NCBI RefSeq assembly: GCF_007625205.1
Contig: NZ_VMNI01000010.1
Coordinates: 215,699 to 279,698 of the forward strand
Origin: Denitromonas ohlonensis
GTDB lineage: Bacteria > Pseudomonadota > Gammaproteobacteria > Burkholderiales > Rhodocyclaceae
DNA: 64,000 bases
Direction: 5' to 3'
Each line of letters begins with the position of its first letter. Position 1 is the stretch's first letter. Under the pieces are notes generated by a model, which was given only the letters and a program-made list of their open reading frames with translations, had not been told where the DNA came from and searched no databases. Shown in pieces: positions 24,734 to 35,422 of the stretch. The position numbers and the translations under genes are program-made.

Positions 24734-27700
24734 ATGGCCGCCGACGTGCAGCCGACCCCAAAACGTCGCCGCTGGCCGTGGGTGGTGCTTGGCAGCGTTG
24801 TGCTGTTGGTCGGGGCGTTGCTGGCCGCGCTCGGCTGGCTGCTGAGCACGTCGTCCGGCCTCGATCGCCTGGCGCGCACGGCGGTGGATTACAGCGACGG
24901 GCAGCTGCTTATCGAGGGTGCCGAGGGGCGCCTGACCGGCCCGCTGCAGATTCGCCGCCTGTCGCTCACGACCCCGACGCTTCAGTTGCAGCTCGACGCG
25001 CTGGCGCTGGACTGGTCGCCGGCCGCCTTGCTTGAGCGTCGCGTGCATATCCGCGCCGTGTCGCTCGACAGTGTGCGCTTCGCCACCGCGCCCTCCGACG
25101 CGCCGAGCGCACCGCCTGCGCTGCCGGATTCGCTGGCCTTGCCGGTTGCCGTTCAGATCGATCGACTGACGCTCGGCAAACTGGCACAGGAAGCCTTCCC
25201 GTTCGACCCCGCCACGCCGGCCGCCACACCGCTGATCGACACCCTGGCCTTGAGCCTCACCACCGGCGCCGAGGTGCATCGCCTGGTGCTCGACTCGGTG
25301 GGCACGCCGGTCGGCCCGGCGAAGGGCGAGTTGTCGCTCGGTGTCGAGGCGCCGCATCAGACCCAACTGGACGCCACGCTGGCCGGCCAGTTTGGCGAGT
25401 ACGCGATGGATGTGGCGCTCGCGGCCCACGGCCCGCTGGCAGCGCTGGACACCACGGCAACCGTCACGCGCGAGGCGACCGAGGTCGTCGTCGCGACACA
25501 GATCAATCCCTTCGAGCCCATGCCGGTCGAACGCATCGCTCTGACCGGTGAGCGTATCAACCCGGCGCAGTGGGCGCCCGGCGCGCCGGCGGCGCTGATG
25601 CGTGTCGAGAGCACGCTGACGGTGACTGGCGACATGACGGCCCCGCAGTTGAGCGGCCCGCTGAGCGTGAGCAATGCTGACAGCGGCGCCTGGGATGGCG
25701 GCAAACTGCCGCTGCAGCAACTCGACGCGCAGCTGCAGCTGAGCGCTGCGCAAGTCACGGTGAGCGACCTGCGCGCGCGGCTCGCTGGCAAGGGCAGTAT
25801 CGCCGGGGCGATCGACTGGGCGCCTTCGGATGACCCGGCCGGCCAGCTCAACGCTAAGCTCACGCTGGCCGACATCAATCTGCGCGCGCTGGACGCGCGC
25901 TTGCCCGACTCGCGCATGAAGGGGCAGCTCGACGCTGCCGCAACCGCTGGCAAACAGACGGTGTCCGGCACGCTCAGCGACCCGCGCCTGCAGGCGACGC
26001 TGGCGGTGAGTCACGCCGATGACCGTGTCACCATCGAGACGCTGGCGCTCAAGCGCGACAAGAGCCGGGTGGTGGCGACCGGGCATCTGAACACCACTGG
26101 CATGCAGCGCTTCGAGGTCGACCTCAAACTCACCGCACTCGACCCGAAACCGCTGTGGGCGGATGCGCCGTCGGCCAGCATCAACGGCGATCTGACAGTC
26201 GCCGGCCAACTCGATGACCTTCAGGGGCGGGTGAGCTACCGGCTTGTCGACAGCGCGCTCGATGGCAAGCCGCTGGCTGGCGAGGGCGCGCTGCGCTGGC
26301 GGGGCGAACGGCTGTCGGAGGTGGCGGCGTGGTTGCGTCTGGCGGGCAACCGGGTCGACGCCACGGGCGCCTGGGGGGCCAAGGCCGATGTGCTGGATGT
26401 GCGCGTGAATGCGCCAGAGCTGGCCGCGCTGGGGCTGGACGTGTCGGGCGTGGCGCGGCTCGAAGGGCAGATCAGTGGCGGGCTGAAAACACCGGCCGGG
26501 CGCTTTACCGCCTTGGCCGAAAAGCTGCGCCTGCCGGGCGAACTGCGATTGCAAAGCCTGACGGCCGATGTGTCGCTGGGCGAAGGGCTGGACGGGCCGA
26601 TCTCGCTGGCCATTGGCGGGCAGGACTTGCGCACCCAAGCCAAGGGGCCGGCCCTGCTGGAGCGTTTTGCGCTGACCGCCGACGGCCGCCGTCAGCAGCA
26701 TGTGATCGAATTGTCGGTGGCCGCCGGCAGTGGCGAAGCCATCGATGCCCGCCTGCGCGGCGGCCTGAGCGAGGCTATGGCCTGGCGCGGCACGGTCGAG
26801 GCGCTCGCCTTGGCGGGGCGCCTGCCGCTGAAGCTGACGGCCCCGACGGCGCTGGAGGCGAGCGACAAACGCGTTCACCTGGCGCGTGCGACGCTGCGCA
26901 CCGACGATGGCGGCCAGCTGATTCTCGAGCAGACTGACTGGACGCCGGGCAGCGTCGTGGCCAAGGGCCGCATGACGGGCCTGCTGCTGGGCCTGGAGAC
27001 CCGCCCCGATCAACGCCCCAAGCGCGGCCAGGGCGAGCTGCAGCTGGGGGGTGAATGGGATGTTCAACTCGGCGAGACCGCGCGCGGCACGGTGCATGTG
27101 TTCCGCGAATCGGGCGATCTGGTGCTCACCGGCGACACGGTGTTGCGCTTTGGCCTGACCGAACTCGATGTGCTGGCCAATATCGACAACACGCAGCTGG
27201 CGCTCAGTCTCAATGCCAAGGGCGACACCCTCGGCACGCTCGCCGGCTCGGCGACCGCGCGGCTCAAGAAGGCCGCAGCCGGTTGGCAACTGGATGGGCA
27301 AGGCCCCCTGCTGGGCTCGGCCGTGCTCGACATTCCGGCGATTGGCTGGTTCGGCGCGCTGGTGAGCCCGGCGGTGCGCACCGATGGCAAGCTGCGCACC
27401 GAGTTCTCGCTCAGCGGCACGCCCGACGCGCTGGTGGGCGTGGGCCGGGTCTCGGGCGATGATCTAGCGATCGAGATTGCTGATGAGGGTTTGCGCCTGA
27501 CCGGTGGCAAGCTGATCGCCGATTTTGATGCGAACCAGTTACGCATCGACACCCTGAGCTTCGCCTCGCCCAGCCGGGTGGCGCCGCGCGACCGGCGCGT
27601 CAATTACGCCGCGCTCACCAAGACGCCCGGCCAGCTGACCGCCAGCGGCGCCATGAGCCTGAAGGATGGTGACGGTCAGATCCGTTTCGAGGCCGACCGC

Positions 27701-28669
27701 CTGCCGATCTTCCAGCGCGCCGACCGCTGGCTGGCGGTCAGTGGCAAGGGCAAGATCGAGACGCGCTGGGATGCGCCCTCGCTGGAGGCCAGCTTCCGCG
27801 CCGACGGCGGCTATCTCGAATTCGCCAAGACACCGGCGCCGAGCCTGTCGGACGATGTGGTGATTCTCGGTGACGAGCCCTCGGTGTCGAGTCGTGCGCT
27901 CAAGGCGCGGGTCGAGGTGGATCTGGGCGAGCGGCTGTATCTGTCGGCGCTGGGGCTGGACACCCGGCTGGCGGGCAAGTTGCAGTTGCAGGCGAAGGCC
28001 GGCGATGCGCTGCGCGCGACCGGCACGGTCAACACCGCGGGCGGCAGCTTTGAAGGCTACGGGCAGAAACTGGACATCACCCGCGGCCAGGTGAATTTCA
28101 TTGGTCCGCTGGATAATCCGGGGCTGGATGTGCTGGCGGTGCGTTCGGGCCTGGAGGTCGAGGCCGGGGTGTCGATCACCGGCACGGTGCGCCGGCCGCG
28201 TATTACGCTGGTGTCGACGCCCGATGTGCCGGACGCCGAGAAGCTCGGCTGGATCGTGCTCGGTCGCAAGCCGGACGAGTCGGGTGGCGCTGATCTGGCC
28301 TTGCTGCTGCCGGCGGCGCAGGCCTTGCTTGGCGGACCGGGCGGCGGCGTGACGCAGGAGCTGGCGAGCGGGCTTGGCCTGGACGAGATCTCGCTCGGGC
28401 AGGGGGAGTTGAACAGCGTCAGCCGCGGGGCAACGAGCTCGGTGGTCGGCGGTGGAAGCCGTATCGATAGCGGCGCGACCACCAGCGGCCGGGTGCTCAC
28501 GCTCGGCAAACGGCTCTCGGCGACCACCACCATTTCCTTCGAGCAAAGCCTCTCGGGTGTGGCGCAGATCGTCAAACTCACCCATCAACTGACCCGCAGT
28601 CTGTCCGTGGTCGGCCGCGCCGGCACGGATAACGCGGTCGATCTGCAGTGGAGCATGAGCTTCCGCTGA
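24734..28669 (+). CDS. tamB: translocation and assembly module protein TamB (AsmA-like bridge protein)
   Basis: A 1311-aa inner-membrane-anchored, periplasm-spanning protein that helps outer-membrane protein insertion and phospholipid transport between membranes. The N-terminus has one membrane helix (VVLGSVVLLVGALLAALGWLL, about residues 15-36). A very long repetitive beta-rich region with repeating hydrophobic/Gly pattern follows. The C-terminal 250 residues form the TamB/DUF490 domain (EGYGQKLDITRGQVNFIGPLDNPGLDV, then GKRLSATTTISFEQSLSG and a final WSMSFR). It lies ten bases after trpC; its usual partner tamA is not adjacent on either side. Confidence 0.93.
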   Translation: MAADVQPTPKRRRWPWVVLGSVVLLVGALLAALGWLLSTSSGLDRLARTAVDYSDGQLLIEGAEGRLTGPLQIRRLSLTTPTLQLQLDALALDWSPAALLERRVHIRAVSLDSVRFATAPSDAPSAPPALPDSLALPVAVQIDRLTLGKLAQEAFPFDPATPAATPLIDTLALSLTTGAEVHRLVLDSVGTPVGPAKGELSLGVEAPHQTQLDATLAGQFGEYAMDVALAAHGPLAALDTTATVTREATEVVVATQINPFEPMPVERIALTGERINPAQWAPGAPAALMRVESTLTVTGDMTAPQLSGPLSVSNADSGAWDGGKLPLQQLDAQLQLSAAQVTVSDLRARLAGKGSIAGAIDWAPSDDPAGQLNAKLTLADINLRALDARLPDSRMKGQLDAAATAGKQTVSGTLSDPRLQATLAVSHADDRVTIETLALKRDKSRVVATGHLNTTGMQRFEVDLKLTALDPKPLWADAPSASINGDLTVAGQLDDLQGRVSYRLVDSALDGKPLAGEGALRWRGERLSEVAAWLRLAGNRVDATGAWGAKADVLDVRVNAPELAALGLDVSGVARLEGQISGGLKTPAGRFTALAEKLRLPGELRLQSLTADVSLGEGLDGPISLAIGGQDLRTQAKGPALLERFALTADGRRQQHVIELSVAAGSGEAIDARLRGGLSEAMAWRGTVEALALAGRLPLKLTAPTALEASDKRVHLARATLRTDDGGQLILEQTDWTPGSVVAKGRMTGLLLGLETRPDQRPKRGQGELQLGGEWDVQLGETARGTVHVFRESGDLVLTGDTVLRFGLTELDVLANIDNTQLALSLNAKGDTLGTLAGSATARLKKAAAGWQLDGQGPLLGSAVLDIPAIGWFGALVSPAVRTDGKLRTEFSLSGTPDALVGVGRVSGDDLAIEIADEGLRLTGGKLIADFDANQLRIDTLSFASPSRVAPRDRRVNYAALTKTPGQLTASGAMSLKDGDGQIRFEADRLPIFQRADRWLAVSGKGKIETRWDAPSLEASFRADGGYLEFAKTPAPSLSDDVVILGDEPSVSSRALKARVEVDLGERLYLSALGLDTRLAGKLQLQAKAGDALRATGTVNTAGGSFEGYGQKLDITRGQVNFIGPLDNPGLDVLAVRSGLEVEAGVSITGTVRRPRITLVSTPDVPDAEKLGWIVLGRKPDESGGADLALLLPAAQALLGGPGGGVTQELASGLGLDEISLGQGELNSVSRGATSSVVGGGSRIDSGATTSGRVLTLGKRLSATTTISFEQSLSGVAQIVKLTHQLTRSLSVVGRAGTDNAVDLQWSMSFR

Positions 28670-28842
28670 GGCGGTGCAGGCTCAGTGTCGGTTCGCGCCA
28701 CCGAGCGTGTGCTGTCGCGCCCGGCATTCTCCCCGCATGGGGCCCACGCGGCCTCGTCTGCCAATGGCTTGATATTTGTCGTGTTTGGCTTCGCCATCGG
28801 CGCGGCAAAATGGTGAACTGTCTGTCTTGCGACGAGGTTTGC

Positions 28843-29604
28843 ATGTCTGTTCATGGTGTACCAGAGAAAGTATCGATTCGTCTGATTGCTCAGTCGCTGC
28901 GTCAAGGCTGGCACGATTTTCTCGACATGGCCTTGGTCAGCATGGGCTTTGCGGCGTGCTTTGTGGTGATCGGCATTGTGCTGATGACCGGCTTTGTCAC
29001 GATCGGCATGGGGCCGATGGTGCCGCCGCTGATTGGCGGCTTCATGCTCTTCGGGCCGGTGTCGATGGCCGGCTATCACGCCTTGCTCGCGGCCCGGAAG
29101 GCAGGCCAGTCGCCCCGGCTGGGGGTGGCCTATGGCGCGATGAGGCACACCCCAAGGCCGGTGTGGGTAATGGGCTTGTTTTGCTGCTTCATGGTGTTGT
29201 TGTGGCTGACCGATGCGGGCACCTTGTACAGCTTCATGGTGGGCGAATGGCGCCACGACTGGATGTCGGTGTTGCCGCATTCGTCGCAGCTGCTGCGCTT
29301 CCACTTTGGCGCGGCGATCATGGGCGGCGCGTTGTCCCTGATTGTGTATACCGTGACGGTGCATGCGGTGCCTTTGCTGGTGCGCGGTCAGGGCACGCTG
29401 GTGACGGCGGTGACGGCCAGTGTGCGGGCGGTCGGACGCTCGCTGTTTGCGCACCTGTTGTGGGCGGTGCTGCTGGCGCTGACGGTGATGGCCAGCATCT
29501 TCCTGTTGCCGGCCTTGCTGGTGGTGTTGCCGGTGGTGGCCTATGCCAGCATCCACTGGAACAAGACGGTTTTCCCCGAGGGCGCGAACGACACGTCCGC
29601 CTGA
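28843..29604 (+). CDS. DUF2189 domain integral membrane protein
   Basis: A 253-aa inner-membrane protein of the DUF2189 family, function unknown. I start it at [26 protein letters not shown] (28843); an upstream Met at 28810 is possible. It has about six predicted helices: [79 protein letters not shown], and a last pair ending [12 protein letters not shown] 38-base gap leads to msrA. Confidence 0.8.
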   Translation: MSVHGVPEKVSIRLIAQSLRQGWHDFLDMALVSMGFAACFVVIGIVLMTGFVTIGMGPMVPPLIGGFMLFGPVSMAGYHALLAARKAGQSPRLGVAYGAMRHTPRPVWVMGLFCCFMVLLWLTDAGTLYSFMVGEWRHDWMSVLPHSSQLLRFHFGAAIMGGALSLIVYTVTVHAVPLLVRGQGTLVTAVTASVRAVGRSLFAHLLWAVLLALTVMASIFLLPALLVVLPVVAYASIHWNKTVFPEGANDTSA

Positions 29605-29642
29605 GGGTCGAAGCCTGTCACGACACAACAAAGGAGACAGCC

Positions 29643-30182
29643 ATGGCGGCGACTGAAACAGCGGTGCTCGGCGGGGGGTGCTTCTGGTGCCTGGAGGCGG
29701 TGTACCGCGAGATTCGCGGTGTGAGCCGGGTGGTCTCGGGTTACAGCGGCGGTGCGGTCGACGCGCCGGACTATCACGCGGTGTGCGAGGGCGGTACGGG
29801 CCACGCCGAAGTGGTGCAGATCGAATTCGACCCGGCGGTGGTGAGCTTTCGCCAGTTGCTCGAGGTGTTCTTCGTCATTCATGACCCGACCACGCTGAAC
29901 CGGCAGGGCAATGATGTGGGTACGCAGTACCGGTCGGTGATTTTTGCGCAGAGCCCGGCCCAGCGGGCCGAGGCGGAAGCGGTGATGGATGAACTGCGTG
30001 CGGCCGGTGCCTTCGCCGACCCGATCATGACCGAACTGGTCGCCGCCGAGCACTTCTGGCCGGCCGAGGACTACCACCAGGACTACCTCGCCCGCAATGG
30101 TCACCAACCCTATTGCCAGGCCGTGGTGTCGCCCAAGCTGGCCAAGTTCCGTGCGCGCTTCGCGGCGCTGCGTTCGGCCTGA
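29643..30182 (+). CDS. msrA: peptide-methionine (S)-S-oxide reductase
   Basis: Reduces methionine-S-sulfoxide in oxidised proteins, using thioredoxin. The 179-aa protein begins [16 protein letters not shown] with catalytic Cys13 in GCFWC, followed by the conserved [20 protein letters not shown] and GTQYRS segments and EDYHQDYL near the C-terminus. An AAAGGAGA site precedes the ATG. No msrB is fused or adjacent. Confidence 0.96.
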   Translation: MAATETAVLGGGCFWCLEAVYREIRGVSRVVSGYSGGAVDAPDYHAVCEGGTGHAEVVQIEFDPAVVSFRQLLEVFFVIHDPTTLNRQGNDVGTQYRSVIFAQSPAQRAEAEAVMDELRAAGAFADPIMTELVAAEHFWPAEDYHQDYLARNGHQPYCQAVVSPKLAKFRARFAALRSA

Positions 30183-30219
30183 GACGGTACAATCGGCGTT
30201 CAATTTCCAAGGAGGCAAC

Positions 30220-30567
30220 ATGACTGAGCAAACCACCACGGCCAGCGGCCTGATCATCGAAGAGCTGGTTGTTGGCGAAGGCGCAACCGCCGAAGCCGGT
30301 CAGCACGTGAAGGTGCACTACACCGGCTGGCTGACCGACGGGCGCAAGTTTGATTCGAGCAAGGATCGCAACGATCCCTTCGTGTTTCCGCTCGGCCAGC
30401 GCCATGTCATCTCCGGGTGGGATGAGGGCGTTCAGGGCATGAAGGTGGGTGGCACGCGCAAGCTGACCATTCCGCCCGAGCTGGGCTACGGCGCGCGCGG
30501 CGCGGGCGGTGTGATTCCGCCGAATGCCACGCTGGTGTTCGAAGTGGAGCTGCTGGACGTCGCGTAA
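30220..30567 (+). CDS. FKBP-type peptidyl-prolyl cis-trans isomerase
   Basis: A single-domain cytoplasmic FKBP of 115 aa. [76 protein letters not shown] and [10 protein letters not shown] are the canonical strands and contain the isomerase-site Tyr, Phe, Asp and Trp. The start at 30220 follows an AAGGAGG site. A strong terminator follows 20 bases after the stop. Confidence 0.95.
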   Translation: MTEQTTTASGLIIEELVVGEGATAEAGQHVKVHYTGWLTDGRKFDSSKDRNDPFVFPLGQRHVISGWDEGVQGMKVGGTRKLTIPPELGYGARGAGGVIPPNATLVFEVELLDVA

Positions 30568-30585
30568 GAAGACGTGATCTGCCAA

Positions 30586-30616
30586 TAAAAACGGCCGCTG
30601 CGAGCGGCCGTTTTTT
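30586..30616. terminator. bidirectional rho-independent terminator
   Basis: AAAAACGGCCGCT / AGCGGCCGTTTTT with a three-base loop and T/A runs on both strands. It serves the FKBP gene (+) and the convergent PEP-CTERM gene (-), whose stop lies within its last bases. Confidence 0.92.
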
Positions 30617-31463
30617 ATGCGCGTTTGCGGCGGAGAAATGCCCCGAGCACGGCGAGACCGCCGAGCAGCATCGCCGCCGGCGCAGGCTCCGGCACAGGGG
30701 CGGTCACCGCCGGCAGGGCGGCCAGGGTTTGGGCGTCCCAGTAGCTCGGCAGGCCCTGCCACAGGTTGTCGTTATGCACACCGTCGGTGACAAAGGCGTA
30801 GCCAAAGTTGGCGGCCGGGGCGCCGCCAATCACCGACATCATGGTGGCCGCATCGGCGCCGTGCAAAAGCATGCCGAAGCGTGAGGCGTCGAACTGCTGT
30901 TGATAGGCCGGGGCGACGAATTGGCCGAGGTTGTGGGCGTACTCCTCGAACAACACCAGGGTGTCGAAGATGTCGAGGTAGCCGACGTCGGCCGGGGTGC
31001 CCGGGTTGCCAATCAGGCCGAGCGCCGGGTTGGACTCGCGCACGTGATTGCCGAGGTCGGTGAAATAGGGGAGATCTTTGGCGTATTCGGAGACTTCGTC
31101 GACAAAGAAGCCGTCGATGGCGTACCAGTCGAGGTAGCGGTCGATTTCCTGGGTGACCTCGGAGAAGCTGCGCGTCGCCCAGTCGGTGCCGACATACGCG
31201 TAGACCTTGCCGCCGGCGGCGCGCAGGGCATTGATGGCGCTGCTGTGGCTGGCGTCGATGGCGCTGCCCGCGCCGTTGTCGGGGTTGATGATGACGCTGA
31301 GTGGCTGGCGGGCGGCGGTGTCGGTGAGTTGTGCCCACTCGGCGGTGTGGGTGCCCGGGTAGAAGTAGGCGGGGACAAGCAGTTCAACGCCGGTGGCGTT
31401 TGCGGTGCCGGTGGCCAGCCATGCGCTGGCGCCGAGCATGAGTGTTTTTATCAATGGAGACAT
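30615..31463 (-). CDS. spherulation-specific family 4 (spherulin-4-like) PEP-CTERM protein
   Basis: An exported protein of 282 aa. Residues 1-24 form a signal peptide (MSPLIKTLMLGASAWLATGTANA). The main domain (about 26-230) has LLVPAYFYPG near its start, IINPDNGAGS and YAIDGFFVDEVSEYA, matching the spherulin-4/Sph3-like family, a TIM-barrel fold related to GH135/GH114 polysaccharide hydrolases. The C-terminus has a PEP-CTERM sorting signal, VPEP, a membrane helix and RRKR, for processing by an exosortase not in this window. A role in exopolysaccharide turnover is an inference. Confidence 0.88.
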   Translation of the reverse strand: MSPLIKTLMLGASAWLATGTANATGVELLVPAYFYPGTHTAEWAQLTDTAARQPLSVIINPDNGAGSAIDASHSSAINALRAAGGKVYAYVGTDWATRSFSEVTQEIDRYLDWYAIDGFFVDEVSEYAKDLPYFTDLGNHVRESNPALGLIGNPGTPADVGYLDIFDTLVLFEEYAHNLGQFVAPAYQQQFDASRFGMLLHGADAATMMSVIGGAPAANFGYAFVTDGVHNDNLWQGLPSYWDAQTLAALPAVTAPVPEPAPAAMLLGGLAVLGAFLRRKRA

Positions 31464-31582
31464 GGCAGCCTTTTTTTGGGGGGCGAGGCCGGCACGCGCG
31501 CCAGCCTTCAGGCGGTAATGATGTCGGCATCGGGGCGCGGCCGCTACCCCCTGAACTGAAACAAATTGCAGCGGGCGCAGGC

Positions 31583-33376
31583 TCAGGCGGTGAGCAGTTC
31601 GAGCAGGGCCGGGCCGTAGGCGTCGAGCTTGCGGTCGCCAATGCCGGAGACCGCGCCGAGTTCTTCGAGCGAGCCGGGCTTGCGGTTGGCAATTTCGAGC
31701 AAGGTGGCGTCGTGGAAGATGACATAGGCCGGCACGTTGCGCTCGCGGGCGGTGTCGGCACGCCACTCGCGCAGGCGCTCGTAGAGCTCGGCTTCGGCGC
31801 CGGTGGGCACGATGCGGCCGCGGCCGGCTTTGAGACGCTTAGGTTTCTTGACCGGCTGGCGAATTTCAAAGGCCGCCTCGCCTTTGAGCAGGGGGCGGGC
31901 CGTTTCGGTGAGCATCAGCGCGCCGAAGCGGTCGTGATCGACAGCCAAAAACCCGCGTGCGACCAACTGCCTGAACACGCTGCGCCACAGCTTGTCGTCC
32001 AGGTCGGCGCCAATGCCGAAGGTGGTGAGCGATGCGTGGCCGCGCTCGCGCACCTTGTCGGTGGTTTCGCCGCGCAGCACGTCGACGAGATAGGCCGCGC
32101 CATAGCGCTGGTCGGTGCGATAGACGCAGGACAGCGCCTTGCGCGCGGCGTCGGTCACGTCGAGCGTTTTGGGTGGGTCGATGCAATTGTCGCAGTTGCC
32201 GCAGGGCTGGGCCGCCTCGCCAAAATAGCTCAGCAGGTGCTGGCGCCGGCAGTCGGTCGCTTCGACCAGCCCGACCAGGGTGTCGAGCCGGTTGCTGGCC
32301 AGGCGCTTGAACGTGTCGTTGCCTTCGGATTCGTCGATCATCCTGCGCTGCTGCACCACATCGGCGGCGCCCCAGGCCATCCACGCCTCGGCGGCCAGGC
32401 CATCGCGCCCGGCGCGGCCGGTTTCCTGGTAATAGCCTTCGATCGAACGCGGTAAGTCGAGGTGGGCAACGAAGCGCACATCGGGCTTGTCGATACCCAT
32501 GCCGAAGGCGATGGTGGCGACCATCACCACGCCGTCTTCGCGCAGGAAGCGGCGCTGGTGCTCGGCGCGTTGTTCTTGCGGCAGACCGGCGTGATAGGGC
32601 AGGGCCTTGACGCCTTGCTCGGCGAGCCAGGCGGCGGTCTCCTCGACCTTGCGCCGCGACAGGCAATACACAATGCCGGCTTCGCCCGGGTGTTCCTGCA
32701 CGAAGTCGAACAGCTGCTTGCGCGGTCCGTCCTTCTCGACCATGCGATAGCGGATGTTCGGTCGGTCGAAGCTGGCCACAAAACGGCGCGCCTCGGTGAG
32801 ATTCAGGCGAAGGGCGATTTCTTCGCGGGTCTGATGGTCGGCGGTGGCGGTCAGCGCGATGCGCGGCACATCCGGGAAGCGCTCGGAGAGCACCGACAAC
32901 TGCAAATATTCGGGCCGGAAATCGTGGCCCCATTGTGAGACGCAGTGGGCTTCGTCGATGGCGAACAGCGCGATGCCGCCGGTCTCGTGCGTGTGATTAA
33001 GTTGCGCCAGGGTGCGCGCATTGAGCAGGCGCTCGGGGGCGACATAGAGCAGGTCGAGCCCGCCCGACATCCAGCGCCGCTCGACCGCGTCGGCCGCCTC
33101 GTAAGACAGGCTGGAGTTCAGATACGCCGCCGCGACGCCGGCCTCCTGCAAGGCGCTGACCTGGTCCTGCATCAGGGCGATCAGGGGGGAAATGACGATC
33201 GCGGTGCCACTGCGCATCAGGGCCGGGATCTGGTAGCACAAGGACTTGCCGCCGCCGGTGGGCATCAGCACCAGGGCGTCATCGCCCCCCGCGACATGCT
33301 CGACAATGGCGCCTTGCTCACCGCGGAACTCCGGGTAACCAAAGACGTGTTGAAGAATTTCGTGGGCACGGGACAT
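31583..33376 (-). CDS. recQ: ATP-dependent DNA helicase RecQ
   Basis: A 3'-5' SF2 helicase for recombination and fork repair, 597 aa. I start it at [21 protein letters not shown] (33376); the extra upstream residues look untranslated. Motifs are [17 protein letters not shown] (Walker A), [20 protein letters not shown] (DEAH plus RecQ aromatic loop), [19 protein letters not shown] (motif VI), a zinc site C...CGNCDNC, the winged-helix RQC domain, and a C-terminal HRDC domain ([25 protein letters not shown]). Confidence 0.96.
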   Translation of the reverse strand: MSRAHEILQHVFGYPEFRGEQGAIVEHVAGGDDALVLMPTGGGKSLCYQIPALMRSGTAIVISPLIALMQDQVSALQEAGVAAAYLNSSLSYEAADAVERRWMSGGLDLLYVAPERLLNARTLAQLNHTHETGGIALFAIDEAHCVSQWGHDFRPEYLQLSVLSERFPDVPRIALTATADHQTREEIALRLNLTEARRFVASFDRPNIRYRMVEKDGPRKQLFDFVQEHPGEAGIVYCLSRRKVEETAAWLAEQGVKALPYHAGLPQEQRAEHQRRFLREDGVVMVATIAFGMGIDKPDVRFVAHLDLPRSIEGYYQETGRAGRDGLAAEAWMAWGAADVVQQRRMIDESEGNDTFKRLASNRLDTLVGLVEATDCRRQHLLSYFGEAAQPCGNCDNCIDPPKTLDVTDAARKALSCVYRTDQRYGAAYLVDVLRGETTDKVRERGHASLTTFGIGADLDDKLWRSVFRQLVARGFLAVDHDRFGALMLTETARPLLKGEAAFEIRQPVKKPKRLKAGRGRIVPTGAEAELYERLREWRADTARERNVPAYVIFHDATLLEIANRKPGSLEELGAVSGIGDRKLDAYGPALLELLTA

Positions 33377-33567
33377 GGGGCGACATTCTACCGGGGTGCG
33401 TGTTCGGCGGGGACAGTGGGCCGCGTCGAAAAAATTGACACTTCCGTCTGAGACGGGTCGCTTTTCATTGATGCGCGTGCCTATCATATTGTTTTAATGC
33501 TAGAAAATTATTCAGGCATGATGTGTGCTCCACGGCTTTCGTGAGTTCAAACGAAAGGAGTTTTCCC

Positions 33568-34326
33568 ATGAAAAGCATCAAGAAAATTTTTGCTGCGCTG
33601 GCGTTCAGCGCAGTGGCATCCACCGCTTCCGCCGTGCCGGTCGACCTCGGCCTGTCGCTGGTGATCGATGTCTCCGGCAGTGTGAGCACCAGCGAATACA
33701 ATCTGCAGATGGACGGCTATGCCAATGCCTTCCGTAGCGCCGCCGTGCAGTCGAATATCCTCGGCGGCACGAACGGTCAGATTGGCGTCAACGTGGTGTT
33801 TTTTGATTCCAACTTCTACTCCACCAGCCTCGACGCGTTTACGATTCTGGACTCCACTTCGGCGATCAATGCCTTTGCAGACATCCTGGATGTGTTTACG
33901 CGTCCGGGCAGCGGCGGCACCTCCATCTATACCGGCACAAACCGTGCGGTTGCGTTGCTGACCGCGGCGACGAGCGGTATCGAAACCACCAATATGGTGA
34001 TTGACGTGTCGGGTGACGGAACCAGCTCGGCGGGCAATGACCAGGCAGCGCGTAACGCTGCGGCGGCCTTGAATATCACGATCAATGGCCTGGCGATTGA
34101 GGCGAATGCGACGAGCACCACGATCACCAACTACTACACCAACAACGTGGTCACCGGTGACGGCTTTGTCGAGACGGCGGCTGACTTCTCGGACTTCCAG
34201 CGCGCAGTTGAGAACAAGCTGCGTATCGAAACCGCGCCTCCGGGTAACCAGATCCCGCTGCCCGGTACGCTGGCCCTGCTCGGCCTCGGCATGGCCGGTC
34301 TGGCTGCGGTTCGCAAGCGCAGCTGA
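33568..34326 (+). CDS. DUF1194/vWA-domain PEP-CTERM protein
   Basis: A secreted von Willebrand A-type protein of 252 aa, starting MKSIKKIFAALAFSAVASTASA with an AAAGGAG site. A MIDAS DVSGSVS lies near residue 36, and VIDVSGDGTSSAGND near 147 is a second conserved DUF1194 element. The C-terminus IPLPGTLALLGLGMAGLAAVRKRS is a PEP-CTERM-like sorting signal of the variant PLPGT type. AT-rich DNA upstream (33480-33530) likely holds its promoter. A cell-surface or matrix role is likely; the ligand is unknown. Confidence 0.88.
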   Translation: MKSIKKIFAALAFSAVASTASAVPVDLGLSLVIDVSGSVSTSEYNLQMDGYANAFRSAAVQSNILGGTNGQIGVNVVFFDSNFYSTSLDAFTILDSTSAINAFADILDVFTRPGSGGTSIYTGTNRAVALLTAATSGIETTNMVIDVSGDGTSSAGNDQAARNAAAALNITINGLAIEANATSTTITNYYTNNVVTGDGFVETAADFSDFQRAVENKLRIETAPPGNQIPLPGTLALLGLGMAGLAAVRKRS

Positions 34327-34341
34327 GATTCCAGCGAGTAA

Positions 34342-34371
34342 AAAAACGGCAGCCTTCTGGCTGCCGTTTTT
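34342..34371. terminator. bidirectional rho-independent terminator
   Basis: AAAAACGGCAGC / GCTGCCGTTTTT hairpin between the convergent vWA gene and cysK; it has T runs on both strands. Confidence 0.9.
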
Positions 34372-34391
34372 ATTTGTGGGTTGAGCAATGC

Positions 34392-35324
<933 letters not shown>

Positions 35325-35422
35325 GGAAGTGTCCTGACTGGTTTGACTTATTCATTCTAGGCGATGCGGGTGGCGAATCGCATGGCAAATTTGGAATAAG
35401 CACATAACGCTAAGGCGTGTTG

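Noticed and set aside
24005..27301. 1098-codon open frame on the minus strand opposite trpC/tamB
   Set aside because: Arg/Gln/Ala-rich translation without domains; it is the antisense shadow of the GC-rich tamB gene, whose own product has clear family features.
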